Assembly: GCA_033239005.1 (NCBI GenBank)
Contig: BSQZ01000004.1
Location: 12,343,507-12,407,506, forward strand
Direction: 5' to 3'
From: Lamellibrachia satsuma
Lineage: Eukaryota > Annelida > Polychaeta > Sabellida > Siboglinidae
Length of the DNA stretch: 64,000 nt
Part shown: piece after piece, positions 23,680-36,340 of the stretch
Layout: every line of letters begins with the position of its first letter
Numbering within the stretch: the stretch's first letter is position 1
Program-made: the position numbers and the translations under genes
Notes under the pieces: generated by a model
The model's input: only the letters and a program-made list of their open reading frames with translations
Database searches by the model: none
What the model was told of the DNA's origin: nothing

Positions 23680-24837
23680 ACCTGTGGGTGCCACACAGTA
23701 TTTAATTACCCACTAGAGGACCAGGAGTATTGCATAAATGAAAATGTAGTTTTGACAGTTTTCGATAACAAAGCTCGTAGAGAGCACCAACAACCTCAAC
23801 CGAAGTCATGTCATCGAGTATAACAATATGAAGGTTAGGGGTGTACCTATTTTGGTTAGACACAGCTAAACAATTGCTCAAAATTTAATATCAAATGTTT
23901 CGCGAACAACCTTGACCTTTGTGATGCCGTAAAACAGCACACACGTTGACTTGTCAATGTCATTGCTTTAAAATAGACGCTGTAGACAACAAGCACAATT
24001 TACGGGCTATTCATCGCTCACATTTTGAAAACAGATTTGACTGTGAAAAACTGGATCTCTACGTAAAAGTGGAGTCAAGATAATACGTAGTTAGGTAAAT
24101 TTTACTGTTTATGATATATTTTGCTTTATGAGTAGTCTAACCTCGTTGTAAGCTATGAGGATTTTTATGATTTATTCTTAGTGAAACGCAATTTTCAGTT
24201 TCGATCGTAGCTAAAGAACGAAATAAATTTTTAAGAGCGAAATCATGCTTAAGAGCGAATAAGAATGTTTGTGAAACAGTACCCCGGTATTTTACCAGAT
24301 GTTGAGTTTATATTTGTTATAATAAATCGATGTGCAAATTGGAATGACTGCTTACAATTAAATGGAGATAGTGGTTGTAAGTGGTTATATTAAATCTACT
24401 CCCCAACCCTTTATTGGCTGTTCCCCATTACAGTAATGAGTGAAATAGGAGCAGTATAACAGTGCCACGACATCAACAAATGTGTCTCCTGCCAATAGGG
24501 AATTTAAATCAATAGTGGGAAGATGAAGTTTGATTATTCTGGCCATTGTGCATACAGAGAACATTGGTTTGGCAGTGACACTTACCAGTGGCTACAGAAA
24601 TGATAGAGATAGCATCACAGTATTGGGTCAGTCTTGTAATATCAGTGTTTCTGCCAACATCACCCCCTGGTTGATACCCTACAATAGATCAGTATATTTT
24701 ACATAACTAGCTGGTGTTGCCACTCATGAACACAAATGGGATGTAATTGAATTTTGGTTTTGCTCAAAAAACTATGTTTTACCAATATATAAATCTTAGC
24801 AAAGATTTTGTTTGATTGATGCAGACAAAGTGGAGGA
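23680..24837. other. Non-coding stretch
   Basis: No gene or repeat boundary recognised. Confidence 0.4.
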
Positions 24838-25175
24838 AAGTGCACCAATTGGGACAAAATGCACAAAGTGGTAAAAAAATGTACCAAGTGGGACAAAACA
24901 CACCAAGTGGGACTAAATGCACCATTTGAGATAAAATGCACCAAGCAGGACAAAACACACCAATTTAAGTGGGACTAAATGCACCAATTGGGATAAAATG
25001 TACCAAGTGGGACAAAACACACCAAGTGGGACAAAATGCACCAACTGGGATAAAATGTACCAAGTGGGACAAAATGCATCTGTTAAGACAAAAAAACATC
25101 AAGTTGGACTAAATGCACAATTTGGGGATAATTTGCACCAAGTGGGACAAAACGACCCAGTTGGGACAAAATAAA
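24838..25175. repeat. 18-19-bp minisatellite, about 17 imperfect copies
   Basis: Variants of CACCAAGTGGGACAAAATG with substitutions at the CC/GGG positions. It is older and more diverged than the 35-bp array at 21.9 kb. Confidence 0.9.
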
Positions 25176-27080
25176 TTTTGATGTTTGTTTGGTGTGTTCG
25201 GGTGACAACAAAATGTCACCAGTGGTTCATGAGGATATGTTCATGGATTGATGAAAGACCACACATTTGGAATAATATTCCTATGTAATCAACTGTCATC
25301 AAACAGACAAATGTGAACGACCTTGAGATGACCTTCTCACAGACTATGCTACGCCATTTGCTGTCACGAGACAAATTTCTTTTTTAAAAGCAAAAAGCAG
25401 CTATAATCTCCCAGACAGAACATTTATTTAAACTCTAAACTCCTCTAATCTGCAGCGTGTCATGTTACAGACAGTGTCAGCCAGACTGCTCAGCTTGTGA
25501 ACTGTATGAACCAGGGGTTTGTTTGAGGTTTGTGAATGCCCCAGGCTGACTGGCTAGTTATCACTGTCAAGTACATTAATTTACCAGCAGCTGGGGTCAG
25601 ATCACTATTTTGTTTTGTCATTATCAGCCACATCAATGTGTAATGCTTCTCGGTGGTAAGAAGAAATTTACTCCTAGAAAGAAATTTGATCTAATCATGA
25701 CAAAAACATTTTGTTTAAAAATAATTTTGTTTCAAGGACGTCAACACTGAAAATGTTCCCTAGCAAACTGCATAAAACATCTATGGTTGTCATTACATAC
25801 ACTTTAGAATCTTGGTCTTTCAATGCAACCAAACAGATTAACAGCAGGAGTAGCACTGATGGGTGATGGTGATTTCAGCCCTTGGTGAATTCGGCCCAAC
25901 TGAATGAATCTGGTCACTTTATAGTTTTACATTGTCATAAAGCTGCATATTGCAGGAAATAATTTAAAATGTTCACTTTAAAAAATTGACCTTCTCTGAA
26001 AGTTGAAATGTATGTGAAGCTTTCCCTAGCATCCACTAACTACACGAATGAACTGAACACAGATTGGACATAAGTACTCAATCTTACACATGATGATATC
26101 AATAATTGGAACAACCTATCTGCTCACAGTGTGATTATATTTAAAATTGGTTTTGACATATATCTCACATATAGATTACAAATTATAGATTTTTTATACA
26201 CCACCTGAAGCCTATAGGTTTAAATGGCAACCTTGTCTTGTTAAAAAAATGCATATATACTGAATGATTTGTAAACATTGCATTCATTGTAATTACATTC
26301 TTACCGTAAATCACCAGAAGACCTGAGTGAAATATTGTCACTGTCAACCTGCTTGTACTGTGTGACACGTCATTCCTATGAAATGGGACATTTTTTACTG
26401 TTATCAGGAATAGTCATCATTGTGCTTCAAGTCATTATGCTTCAAGTCATTGCAGTGTGGATATGGAATCCTTGCATATCTATTAATCAGCCAACATTTC
26501 CATTCTACTGCATTATTTAGTCCAAGATTTGATGCATTTACATCAATCATCCTACTAAGTACATCATTTCATTAACTTTTTGCTCATCAAGAAGGCTCAA
26601 CAAGCAGACTGTATCTGCTTAGCATGTTTATTAAAATTTAGTGATTTAATAATGCCAGACACTCTCTAGCTTATACATGATTTGTTGGTCAAATCAGACC
26701 TTCATAGAACAATAAAAAGTAGGAATGTAGTACATATGTCATGTGGTAGAACATTTATAGCTACATTGATGTATAACTTAGTAAAAAAACATCAACAAAA
26801 CAAATTAAAGATATAACTTTGTCTGTCTAAATTTGTACAGTTGACGTCATTCATCATAATATTCAAATGCAGATGGAAATTAGTTTTAATGTTCCTGTTT
26901 GGTGGCAGCACTGTATACACCTCACAGCAGTAACTGGGGATAGATCAGTTATACTTCAGGTTCATAGCATGTGAATCAAGTACCAGTGATTTCGCAATCA
27001 TACCCCCTTTTTTGAAAGGATATGACCAAATGCCAGGACTGATAATTATGCTGTACCCAGATTAGCCCAGATTATTCTAG
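25176..27080. other. Non-coding stretch
   Basis: I see no gene. There is a small direct repeat CTTCAAGTCATT..GCTTCAAGTCATT near 26425-26450. Confidence 0.4.
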
Positions 27081-27138
27081 TGACTCACTGTCAAAATATG
27101 TGGCTCACTGTCAAAACGTGGCTCACTGTCAAAATATG
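27081..27138. repeat. Three tandem copies of an 18-20-bp unit
   Basis: TGGCTCACTGTCAAAATATG repeated three times with small changes. Confidence 0.9.
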
Positions 27139-27415
27139 CACAAGTCCCTTGTGCATGAAGACGTGATGTAGTTGTTCTGGACATCATTTGATGGGAGCAT
27201 TTTCTGGAAAAATTACAGAATTTTATAAATTTTATCCAGTAGGTTGATGCAAGAATAAATAATATTATTAACACAATTGATTTTCAGAATAGCGTATTCT
27301 ACTTAATAAGCGTATAGTACACTTGAAAAAAATCTGGCAGTGGAAAAATATCAGGAAATCTGTTCTTATAAACATACACCAAAGTTTGTTTCTCTACTGT
27401 TTAACACTAGTGGTG

Positions 27416-27495
27416 TCATTTGGTGACTAGTGTAGAACAACTGAAAAGTGGTGCCAACTCCTGTAACACTTTTCAGTTGTACACTAGTCAAATGA
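27416..27495. repeat. Near-perfect inverted repeat (hairpin)
   Basis: The left arm TCATTTG..GACTAGTGTA..ACAACTGAAAAGTG (27416-27450) is the reverse complement of 27467-27495, apart from two 2-nt insertions. The spacer is about 16 nt. Nearby AT-rich words (GTACACTAATTAGGGCATG) also occur at 37.45 kb. It could be a small fold-back element. Confidence 0.75.
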
Positions 27496-27689
27496 TAATA
27501 ATTATGGGTCCTGCTGATTAAAAAGGGGTGTGTACACTAATTAGGGCATGTATGCTTAATAGGTCGATTACGGTATTTAAAAAATAAATTTGCAAACAAC
27601 ATTAAACAAATTAAACAGGATTACCTCTCAAGAAACTTTGTATTCAATCTGAATCTTTTGACAGAATACTACAGTCTACTTCAGCAGAC

Positions 27690-28051
27690 TGAAGTTACGG
27701 ATGTGTCACATGACCAATCAACACCCTGGGGTCACTGTTGGTACTGTACACCCAAAAGACAGAACAGCAAAGTGTGGGGTGGTATATGACATACAATGCC
27801 CAGAATGTGACCAACACTATATAGGAGAAACAGCCCGAACACTTGGCACAATAATCAAAGAACATCTATCTTGTCGCCAACCCCTATCAGCTGTAAGTGA
27901 ACACAAACTGAATACAGGCCATCAGTTTTCTATGAAGGACATTAAAATTCTAGACCATGAGGAGAACTGGCACAGGAAATAAAATAACGGAGGCGATTAA
28001 CATCCACAGAGAGAAACCTATGTTGAACCGAGATGTTGGCCAGGAATAGTG
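27690..28051 (+). pseudogene. Penelope-like element fragment: GIY-YIG endonuclease C-terminus
   Basis: The frame from 27701 reads CGVVYDIQCPECDQHYIGET, then ARTL and IKEH. These are the paired V-Y ... YIG and downstream Arg/Lys motifs of the GIY-YIG nuclease carried at the C-terminus of Penelope-like retroelements. EHKLNTGH and LDHEENWH follow, as usual in this family. The usual RIKEH Arg reads Ile here (TIIKEH). A frameshift after 27982 moves the ending (KITEAINIHREKPMLNRDVG) into another frame, which stops at 28051. The RT part is absent, so this is a 5'-truncated copy. Endonuclease loss and frame damage make it non-functional. Confidence 0.85.
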
Positions 28052-28269
28052 GTTCAATCCTCAATTTGGAAGCAATCATGTTTATTTTAATAGCCAGTCA
28101 AACGTAAATCCGCTTCCTCCTATCTGCACCTGAAAGGCTTTCTGGTAGCTTAACAAAACATAATTGGTAGCTTTTACCAAAAACCCTCAATATTTCCATA
28201 AATAGTAGAAAGTCCATTGTTTGAAGAAAAAAACACCACCAACCAGACATAAATCTACTTCCTCCTCTT

Positions 28270-29129
28270 CAGGGGTGAGATTTAGCAAGTCATGGAATGT
28301 AGCCAGTCGGGCTACCAACCTTACAAAGTGAAGTAGCCTGACAGCTTCTAAGGTAGCCCACATGCTAATCAATACTTTGATGATAGAAAGTAAATACTTG
28401 GAAGATAGAATGTATGAATGACATCAACAACAAATAAAAACATGAAAAACAAACAGTTTTGAAATATTTATTTTCAAGGCAGGATCTATACAAGGTAGTA
28501 CATAATACTGAATAAAATATAGTATACAATTGTACACGTGACAGATTGTTTTGTTTTCATCAACACCAACAGTCTACGCGAAAAGTCTCCAAGTATCACA
28601 AGACATCAGGTCCTGTGAACTGAACAATTTACAGGACCTGCTGATTTTTCACAGGACCTGATTTTACCTCCAAATATTACTAAAAACGGTGTCACGCGCA
28701 CCACGTGGATATATATATATATATATATACCACGCGGCGCCAGGCTAGAGAAACTTTAACCAGGTTCCCTATTACTTCACCATAACTGCTCCATGCACCA
28801 TGTGGATATACATAAGTGGCACTACACAGCGCCAAGACTATTAACATGACCGGTTATTATTTCAGTGTAGAATGACCATTTGGCAACATTTCTTGCAATG
28901 TCAAACGTGTCACAAACACACGATTTATGGTTAACATAAATGCAATATAGCCAGGACAACACTTCGTAAATGTTTATTAATATTCCATTTATTTTTGCTG
29001 CGTCTAAAATATTGCAGCTCCATAAATATTTAAAGTCGCTATGCGGGCCACTGTAGTCCAAAATAGAAGTCGCCCAAAGCCATTTTTGGGGTGCCACTGC
29101 AACCGGCCAACTGCTAAATCTCACCCCTG
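28270..29129. mobile_element. 860-bp hAT-like element with 18-bp perfect inverted ends and 5-bp duplication
   Basis: CAGGGGTGAGATTTAGCA at the left and its exact reverse complement at the right, flanked by CTCTT on both sides (28265-28269 and 29130-29134). The interior has a (TA)n block at 28712-28730 and several CAGGACCTG words (28600-28665), but no transposase. The 5-bp target duplication suits the hAT5-like minority of hAT elements; I infer that placement. It sits in sequence just 3' of the Penelope fragment. Confidence 0.75.
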
Positions 29130-29134
29130 CTCTT

Positions 29135-30068
29135 GATCTTGATAGCTGAAACAGCAATTTTTTGGAGGCAATCTACGTTCCCAAATAAGGACCGTATATT
29201 TTGAGGATGGGACCCTAGACCAAAATTTTAAATAATGGTTGGGAGAATAGGACCATAGAATTCAAGCGAGGGACTGTAATTGAAAGCTTAAATGGTTCCT
29301 CAATAAAATTTTTTTGCGTCTCATTTCAAATTCATTTTACGAAAAATCAAACCTACCTAGTATCCACTAAAACATGCCAGCTTGTTTGTGCTTTTGTATG
29401 TAGGTTTTGTGAAATCGTCAGACAAACTATTAAATTAGTCAATGTTTGGTCAAACATTAATTGAAGTAAATATAAAAACTACGAATTCCACTCTTGGTGA
29501 CATCTTTTAACTTTGTCATGTGACAAAATGGAAGTCATGCCCCTGATCGGAATTAACCCCCAAAGTGGTTGCCATTTTGGACATCCACTATTTTGGGCTT
29601 TACCAGATCTAATGACAAAAGTCAATTCTTTCAATGATTTGAACAAAAATAGGCATTTTTTTACTAAATCGACTGCAGATGTTACTAAACCTACTTACAC
29701 GACATATCAAGTAACTGGATTCGTGATAGGCTAAATCAGTTGAAGATGGAGTTTTGAAAATAAATTGCTACTCTGAATGTTTAGTAGTAAATAAAGTAAT
29801 ATTCTTGTTATAGTTACATAATATGTTCACACCAGGATTACCCACAAATACACTGAAAGATGCAATTTATCTAAAAGTGAGAGTTTAACAAAATAGTGGA
29901 ATATTCATCACGACACAATAAATTATCAGATTAACAGTTTTGTGACAATCTAGTATTTCGGCGAACTGTCAGTAACCAGGTGTGTAGACAGCTGTTTGCA
30001 CGTGCTTCCACATCAACACGGCAAACACATATTCTAAAAATCCAACCCACCCCCAGAAATTTAATAGT
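29135..30068. other. Non-coding stretch
   Basis: No supported gene. A 73-codon plus frame at 29513-29734 has no recognised motif. Confidence 0.4.
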
Positions 30069-30130
30069 CAGGGTGTGAATTTAGTGGGGGTCCACAGGTC
30101 CCTTGATTCACTGCCGGACCCCAAAAGTTC
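30069..30130. mobile_element. Left end of a hAT-like element related to that at 14868
   Basis: CAGGGTGTGAATTTAGTGGG, then TCCCTTGATTCACTGCCGGA and CCCC, parallels CAGGGTTCGAATTTAGCGGG and GATTCACTTCCGAACCCC at 14868. I did not find a matching right end nearby. Confidence 0.4.
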
Positions 30131-30480
30131 CATATCTTGGAGGCGACTGGCCCCCACAATTTGGCATAATTTTCCATTATAAATACAAGGTCTTGAAGGC
30201 ACAAATACATGCATTACCAGATTTTACAAACTCTATTATGAGGCACTACTGCTGCCAACCTGACCTAATCCATGTCTCCACCCCAAGTGAATATTGGGAA
30301 GTTCGTCCGTCATTAAACGAACACGTCGTTCATGTCTTCGTGGTGCCAGTTTTAGTTATCGCTGGTTTCACTGGGGGAACGTTCATGCGTGACTGGTGGA
30401 GAGATTGTGAACCAGCCTGGCCAAAAGACAGTGAAGCATCTTATATTTGTTCGATCACAATGGCTAATATACTTTAGTAC

Positions 30481-30970
30481 ATGGCAGGCAGAGGTAAAAT
30501 ATTGAAAGGGCAAGCAGCTGAACTAGCCAGCAAAATCCAGTCAAAACGTTTAAAAGATAAAGCATACGATGCAGAAAAAAGAAAGAGAAATTCTTGAATG
30601 GAGGGCCAACCTTGGCTGGTTTACAACGCAGCAAAAGGCATTATGCATTGCAATGTACGAAGTTGGAGGGAGGGACCGGAACCAGAGGCAAGCCTCTGTT
30701 GGGAGAGTGATGCCAAGTGAGAGCGATTGAAAAGATGTGACATATCAAGTCAATGTCACTGCCATTTTCGCAAACGCAAACAAGAACAGCATTCCGGCAC
30801 CTTCCACATCCTTTGCTACGGCGGAGATCCACAATGTTGATGTGCCTGGCTCTAGTAACCCACCACTGGCACACTGCAGTGCCCATGCGTGATCACAGAT
30901 TTGGGCTCCAATTCACAGACACAATAGGCAGCAGCAGTTTCTTGGTTGCTGAAAGAAAACTCAAACAGCA
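30481..30970 (+). pseudogene. Degenerate coding-like segment of unknown family
   Basis: From an ATG at 30481 the frame reads MAGRGKILKGQAAELASKIQ and then KRLKDKAYDAEKRKR before a stop. Shifting one base continues EILEWRANLGWFTTQQKALC and IAMYEVGGRDRNQRQASVGR. Further open sequence runs to about 30890. The composition is protein-like (basic, helical) and the break looks like a single frameshift. No domain is recognised. It may be part of a decayed transposon ORF whose end lies at 30069. An AATAAAG near 31255 is the nearest polyadenylation-like signal. The evidence is composition only. Confidence 0.2.
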
Positions 30971-33629
30971 GGCAAACCACGAATGATCAGGCTCTGCTCA
31001 GTGTAATAAATTCATATTGTTTTTTGTCCAATACTGGATCTAGATGATTGTTGTTTTTATCAAAGAAGTCTCAATGTATTATTTTCAAAATTGTATTATT
31101 GAGTGCAATATATATTATTTTTTATATGTTCTACTGTTTTACTTTTAGTGTCAAGCATTTGATTTTGAGTGCGATTGTAATCATATTTGTTCATCTTAGA
31201 CATATTTGTAGGCATGTACTTTTGAAAACATTACTTCCGTGTTTGTATATTTAAAATAAAGTTCCAAATTACTTTCTCATGAACCTTCATGTGTTGGCTC
31301 TTCACTTATTATGTAAATTTGACCATATAATAATTTTAATATTTTTAATTATATTGTCACGTTTTAATTGTATTATTTTTTAACTAGGCAAAATACTAAG
31401 GCTTAAATGTATGCAAAGTTGTGACTATTGTACAAGTGATAATACCAACCTCGTTGCACAGCTAGCAAGACTTAATTGTGCCATTAATGGCTAAACTGGA
31501 ATTGACCTGCTATTAAAAAATCTAATTCGGCCAATAATGGTTGGCACTGGCTCAATTGACATTGGCTTGCCATTGTAAAACAATTGGGCAAATAATGGTT
31601 GTTATATGTCTTCCATGGAAGCCGTTCGCATGCTTAACGCTTACACTTTTTAGAAAGCTCAACAATTTATTTCTGGCTAAGGGCCTGACTAGGCGTGTTT
31701 ACACAATGACCAGTAAACTTCAGAAAACAATAGAACCAAGACCCCCCAGTCATTTTAGATAACGCTTTGAACTCAAGTTCTATGTGGATGATTAGATTTT
31801 ATAGAAAAACACAGGGTAGTCTTTGACGCTAACAATAGGATGCCATCCACTTGGCACTTGATTGTTTGTTTATTGACTGAAGAGCTCCGATGGAGTAGTA
31901 GAGTTGGCGAAACACAGCCAGGCAGGCAGCCCAACGAGGCAAACTAAAGCCATTTAATTGGTAGATGATTGCCAATGATTTCTTTCTGTAGTCAGATGTT
32001 TATATAATGACATCAAATTAACCAATACATTAATGAATAAAGAAAGTGTAGGGGCCTACATAAATAAATGACATAATTTTATAAAATCATATTATATCTT
32101 GTGCACACAATCCTTAACATATTTTAGATAAAGCAAGTACATAACTGTATCCTTGCTGTTAAAATGCATCTGTATATAGCAATTTTCCCAGTTCCCATGA
32201 TGCTTCAGTGCCCATATTCAGTATTGAGGTTACCTCGCTATTAAGGTCACTTTTGTCCAGTCCCATGGGTGACTTTCTACAGTACAGCTTTGTTGAAGCA
32301 TTTTACACTGAAGCAGTGCATCATGGTTATCCGAACGATGGTTGAGAGGGTAGCAGACTAAATACTCATGCACATGGTGTGATACAGTGTACTACATTCA
32401 TAGGCACTTTATAAACAACCACGTGGCCTAAATGCACCCTCATTTCATCTCAATCTCGATTAGTTCATGTGAAATCTTTCTCTAGTCAAAATCTAAAAAT
32501 GCTATTTTATTTGTTACTCATTTTATTTGTTACTCATTTTATTTGTTACTCATTGCTATTTGTTGGAGTTCATTCTAGACTGGTTTTGTTGGATTGTTAA
32601 TTGCTACATGTTCTAATCAGGAGTACTTGAGTGTGCTCTTGATGCCCCCTTCTCCCCGTACCATAAAGTGAAGCAGTCAGTCAAGTTTGGGTTATATTGT
32701 TTATTAAGTAACCCTGTGGTGATTGTCCCACGGGTTATTGCAACTTAATGTGGTAGATCATTGTAAAACACTGACTGTACAGTGCTCAGTTGTGTACACA
32801 CGGTTTTTAGGGCGGTAAAACGTTACGTGTGACATTCAGACAACATTTTTCATCTTTAAAACTTTATAGATCCATGTTAATTTAGTTAATTCATCAATAA
32901 TGGATTTTAAAATATATATTACATTGAGCGTTACATGTATGACACACAAAACTCTAAATTCAGATGGGTGCATTAGCTGTTGCCTGCAACAGTCTGTAAT
33001 GGTGATGATCTTAAGTTTCTTGAACATAATTAAGTTTTTTGAACATAATAAAGCACATATGTATATGTAATATATGACTGATCAGTTATTTATTTTATTT
33101 AAATATAAATGTGCAAACCTAAATGTGACAAATTTATTTAATATGCTTTGTGTAATATAAACAATAAGATCTGATCCATTTAATCTTATCTTTATCCACT
33201 AAACCAGCAAACAAAAAACAGCTTAATTGAATAAAACAGTATATCTAGAGTGCTAAACCTCATTATAGAACTAAGTATCAAACATGTAGTTTGCAAAGTG
33301 TTAATTATACTGACCCATAGCTATGTGCCAAATCTGTCACCATTTCAAAGCTCATTTATATCTGAACTCTGGAGACATTTTAAAAATTATTTCTGCCCCA
33401 GAGAATGTTCTTTTTTAGGTGGGTCCTACTTAAGTATAACAATACACTAAAATTTTTCTATATGATGAAAAAGCAGAGTGCTGTTTTATGAGTGTTTGAA
33501 ATTAAGGCCTTTTTAATGGCAGCCACCGATTCAAAATGCTTCCCACCGATTCAGTTAACCACGCAAGTTATCGGCCCCACCCCGCCAATTCATCCCGGCG
33601 GCCACAGCTGGGTCGGACTGTAGGTAATC
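30971..33629. other. Non-coding stretch
   Basis: AT-rich. An imperfect direct repeat of about 60 bp (AATAATGGTTG/TTGGCACTGGCTCAATTGAC) lies around 31480-31600, and three tandem 17-bp ATTTGTTACTCATTTT units lie at 32507-32553. No gene. Confidence 0.4.
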
Positions 33630-33770
33630 ATGAAATAGATTGGCCTAAATTATTTACGTAGCTGAATGTCATTATAACCTAGTTTGTTCTATGTTTGTGC
33701 ATTCATTCAATCATTCCACATACAAAAACGCATACCATAATAATTTGTCCTAATAAGCATACAGTACATT
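33630..33770 (+). repeat. Dispersed repeat, inverted relative to 37700-37830
   Basis: ATTGGCCTAAATTATTTA and GCATTCATTCAATCA.TCCACA occur in the same order here and, on the opposite strand, at 37830-37720. TAATAAGCATACA follows here and also lies beyond the fold-back element in the other copy. Confidence 0.5.
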
Positions 33771-33901
33771 TAGAAAATTTTAAACACAAAAAGTAGATCA
33801 GCAGCCCGGGGCGTGCTGCTGGCTAATGCCACTTGACAACGACGCGACATAGAAGAAGAAACCACATTGACTTTCATCAGTATTTTAGCACAACAGAAGC
33901 T

Positions 33902-34695
33902 TACATGTTAAGTTTCAGAAATGCCAATACAGGAGATTTAGACGTAAATCGGAGGGTCTCGGAAAAATGGGGATTTATACGTAAATTGGGTAGTCTGGGA
34001 AAATCAGGGACTTGTATGTAAATCGGAGGATCTAAGAGAACAAAATATTACAAAAAGAATACTTTCCATGACAGTAACAACAATGTTTTATTATCATCAA
34101 TCACCAACAGTTCATATATGATATAAAAGCACATTATATATATATTCACAAATAACTCATGAGCTCTAGGCACAGAAGAATAACGCCTATGTCGATCTCA
34201 CATAGAGCATGCAGGGTGACTTTACCAAGCATGACCAGCACCCGCCTATAACTTATGAAAACCCTCACACATATATCACAAATCTACCAGAAAAGAATAA
34301 TGTCCATGTCGATCTCACAGAGCATGCACAACAGACACAAGCCTACACATTTACTGGTGAACCTTCACATAATCCCATGTCGCAACCTTGGCCGACTTGA
34401 GAAGATCCTTCTCTGGCACAAAGGAATAGCAAGGATCGTCTGTGTTGATTTTGCATGACAGCAGCGCACTCAGGGTGTCGTTGCCAAGCTGTGACCGAGA
34501 GTCAGTGTTGACTCAGAAAAACATACTCGAGTCAGCCGGAAATAAAACCCTATTAGGCCATGCTGAGTTCGGAAAATAACATAGAAAGAAAATTTGTTTT
34601 GGTTTCACTGAAAATCCAGGGGATTGGTTCTCCTTTCCAGGAGATTTGGTGGATTTCCAGGAGTCTCCTGGCGAATGCAGGAAACTTAACATGTA
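33902..34695. mobile_element. 0.8-kb non-autonomous DNA element, copy 2
   Basis: Colinear and highly similar to 9874-10680 over its whole length, including the GACGTAAATCGGAGGGTCTC block, the (TA)n run and the 60-codon plus frame. Ends are fully symmetric here: TACATGTTAAGTTTC (33902-33916) and GAAACTTAACATGTA (34681-34695). Target duplication is not clean: CAGAAG lies one or two bases from each end. High similarity over a non-coding interior suggests recent amplification from an unseen autonomous partner. Confidence 0.8.
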
Positions 34696-35628
34696 TGCAG
34701 AAGTGTTTTATTGTATTGTATAGATCTACTTTGGAACTCGGCGATCCTCATTCACATCTGAACGTCATCTCATTGAGTAGTGTAACATAATTTCCTGGGG
34801 AGGGACCAGTACTTATTTCAAATGAAGCGTACAATGAGTTTCAGTGGTTAACTTATGCACAGACAGTTTGCGTTTTCGTATAATTAAAATTTTCTCAATC
34901 CTCGGAACTTTTGATTTTAAAGTATATCTACATTGACAATGTAATAGTATTTTTAATATGCTGTGATCTTTACTTATGCAAAATAACAACACAAGTCCAG
35001 TGTAGACTGATATAGGCCAAAGAATGACATTTAATGTATTAAATAATGAGCAGGAAATTAGGCAAGCATACATCATCAGAACAAGATACATCACATAATC
35101 ACAGGAAGCATTCCGGCCCCCATATACAATAATTATTAAATTATGCCTAGCAGCTACCCACTACCAGTACTATCTGTACCACTACTGACTGTTATTTACA
35201 ATTCACATGGTATCGGTGGGGATCACTCCACCAAAAGCAAGCAGACAAAACCTTGTGTACAATTCTGTAATAGGGAAAGTCGTTAAAGCATTAAGTGCAT
35301 CTTAATAATCCAACTATCGGTTGTGCTGTCTACCTTATGGTACAGGGAGGAGGGTGGAATGAAAACTCTTGAAAATATAATGCAACAATAAACTGTCCAA
35401 CAAAACTGGTCTTGCATAAACCAACAATTTAGCAATAGATAACGATTAACAAGTAACAATAGAAATTCGGAATAATTGCTGTCTCACAATGGCACAAGCT
35501 AGCTTAGAAATTGAGTAAGGTTGTATCTAGGTCATGCGGTTGCTTAATACCCTAGATACCTTGAACCACTTTTATTGCCTTGTTACCCCACACAAAATCC
35601 TTTATGTGCCGCTGTCACATAAATTCAT
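34696..35628. other. Non-coding; start of the imperfect tandem duplication
   Basis: CCTTGTGTACA at 35251 and its surroundings (GGGGATCACTCCACC, then GGGAAAG.CGT) recur with changes at 35860-35930, suggesting the duplicated unit begins near 35205. No gene. Confidence 0.35.
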
Positions 35629-35851
35629 TTATGTGGGACAATGCTACTTGCTAATGTTATTGACTCGGAATCTTGGCTAGTTTGCTGAAGACAAAAGTAC
35701 AAGTCAGATGTATGTTTGTATACGAGCTTTTATAGTAAGCCAACTGATTATGTAAGAATACAATATGCATACATAATATAAAACGAAATCATCAAATCTA
35801 GGTAATTGAAAATTCACCAACTAAGAGCAAAGGTATGGGAACCGACCACAC
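35629..35851 (+). repeat. 223-bp direct repeat, copy A
   Basis: Near-identical to 36334-36555, running from TTATGTGGGACAATGCTACT to GGGAACCGACCACAC with only a handful of differences. The separation of about 705 bp makes this part of a tandem duplication. Confidence 0.9.
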
Positions 35852-36295
35852 GCAGGTGGAGGACCCCACCATTCGACAAACAACAAGGGTAAAAACCTTG
35901 TGTACACATTACCTACAAAAAAGGGGAAAGCGTCAGTACCTGACCTCGCCCTAAAACCCCTGATGATGATTACAATAGCAATAATAAATCACTGTTTATT
36001 TAACTATAAAGAACGAATATTATGACAATAGATCCACACATTTGACAAGTATGCAGACATTATTTTTAACCTCCCATAACAGCCAGTCAGTAAAGCGACC
36101 CACTTAGAAATCAGAATTAAACAGGTGCAGATGGGGTAGGAGGGTGGGAAACAAATTTTTTGGAAGAGAGTAAAATGTTTACCTTTGATTCTTGAAAATA
36201 TTGAAAACGAGGCCGATCGTAGGATTGGATTAAATGGTCACGTGTTTTAGTCGGCCTAGAGGGTTATTTAAAAATAGGAACCTGGCCGCATTGCT

Positions 36296-36340
36296 CACAT
36301 AAACGCCGTTTGATTTTCAATCAAAAGGTGTCTTTATGTG
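36296..36340. repeat. Hairpin at the edge of copy B
   Basis: CACATAAA ... TTGATTTTCAATCAA ... TTTATGTG forms an interrupted palindrome abutting the start of the second direct repeat. Confidence 0.6.
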
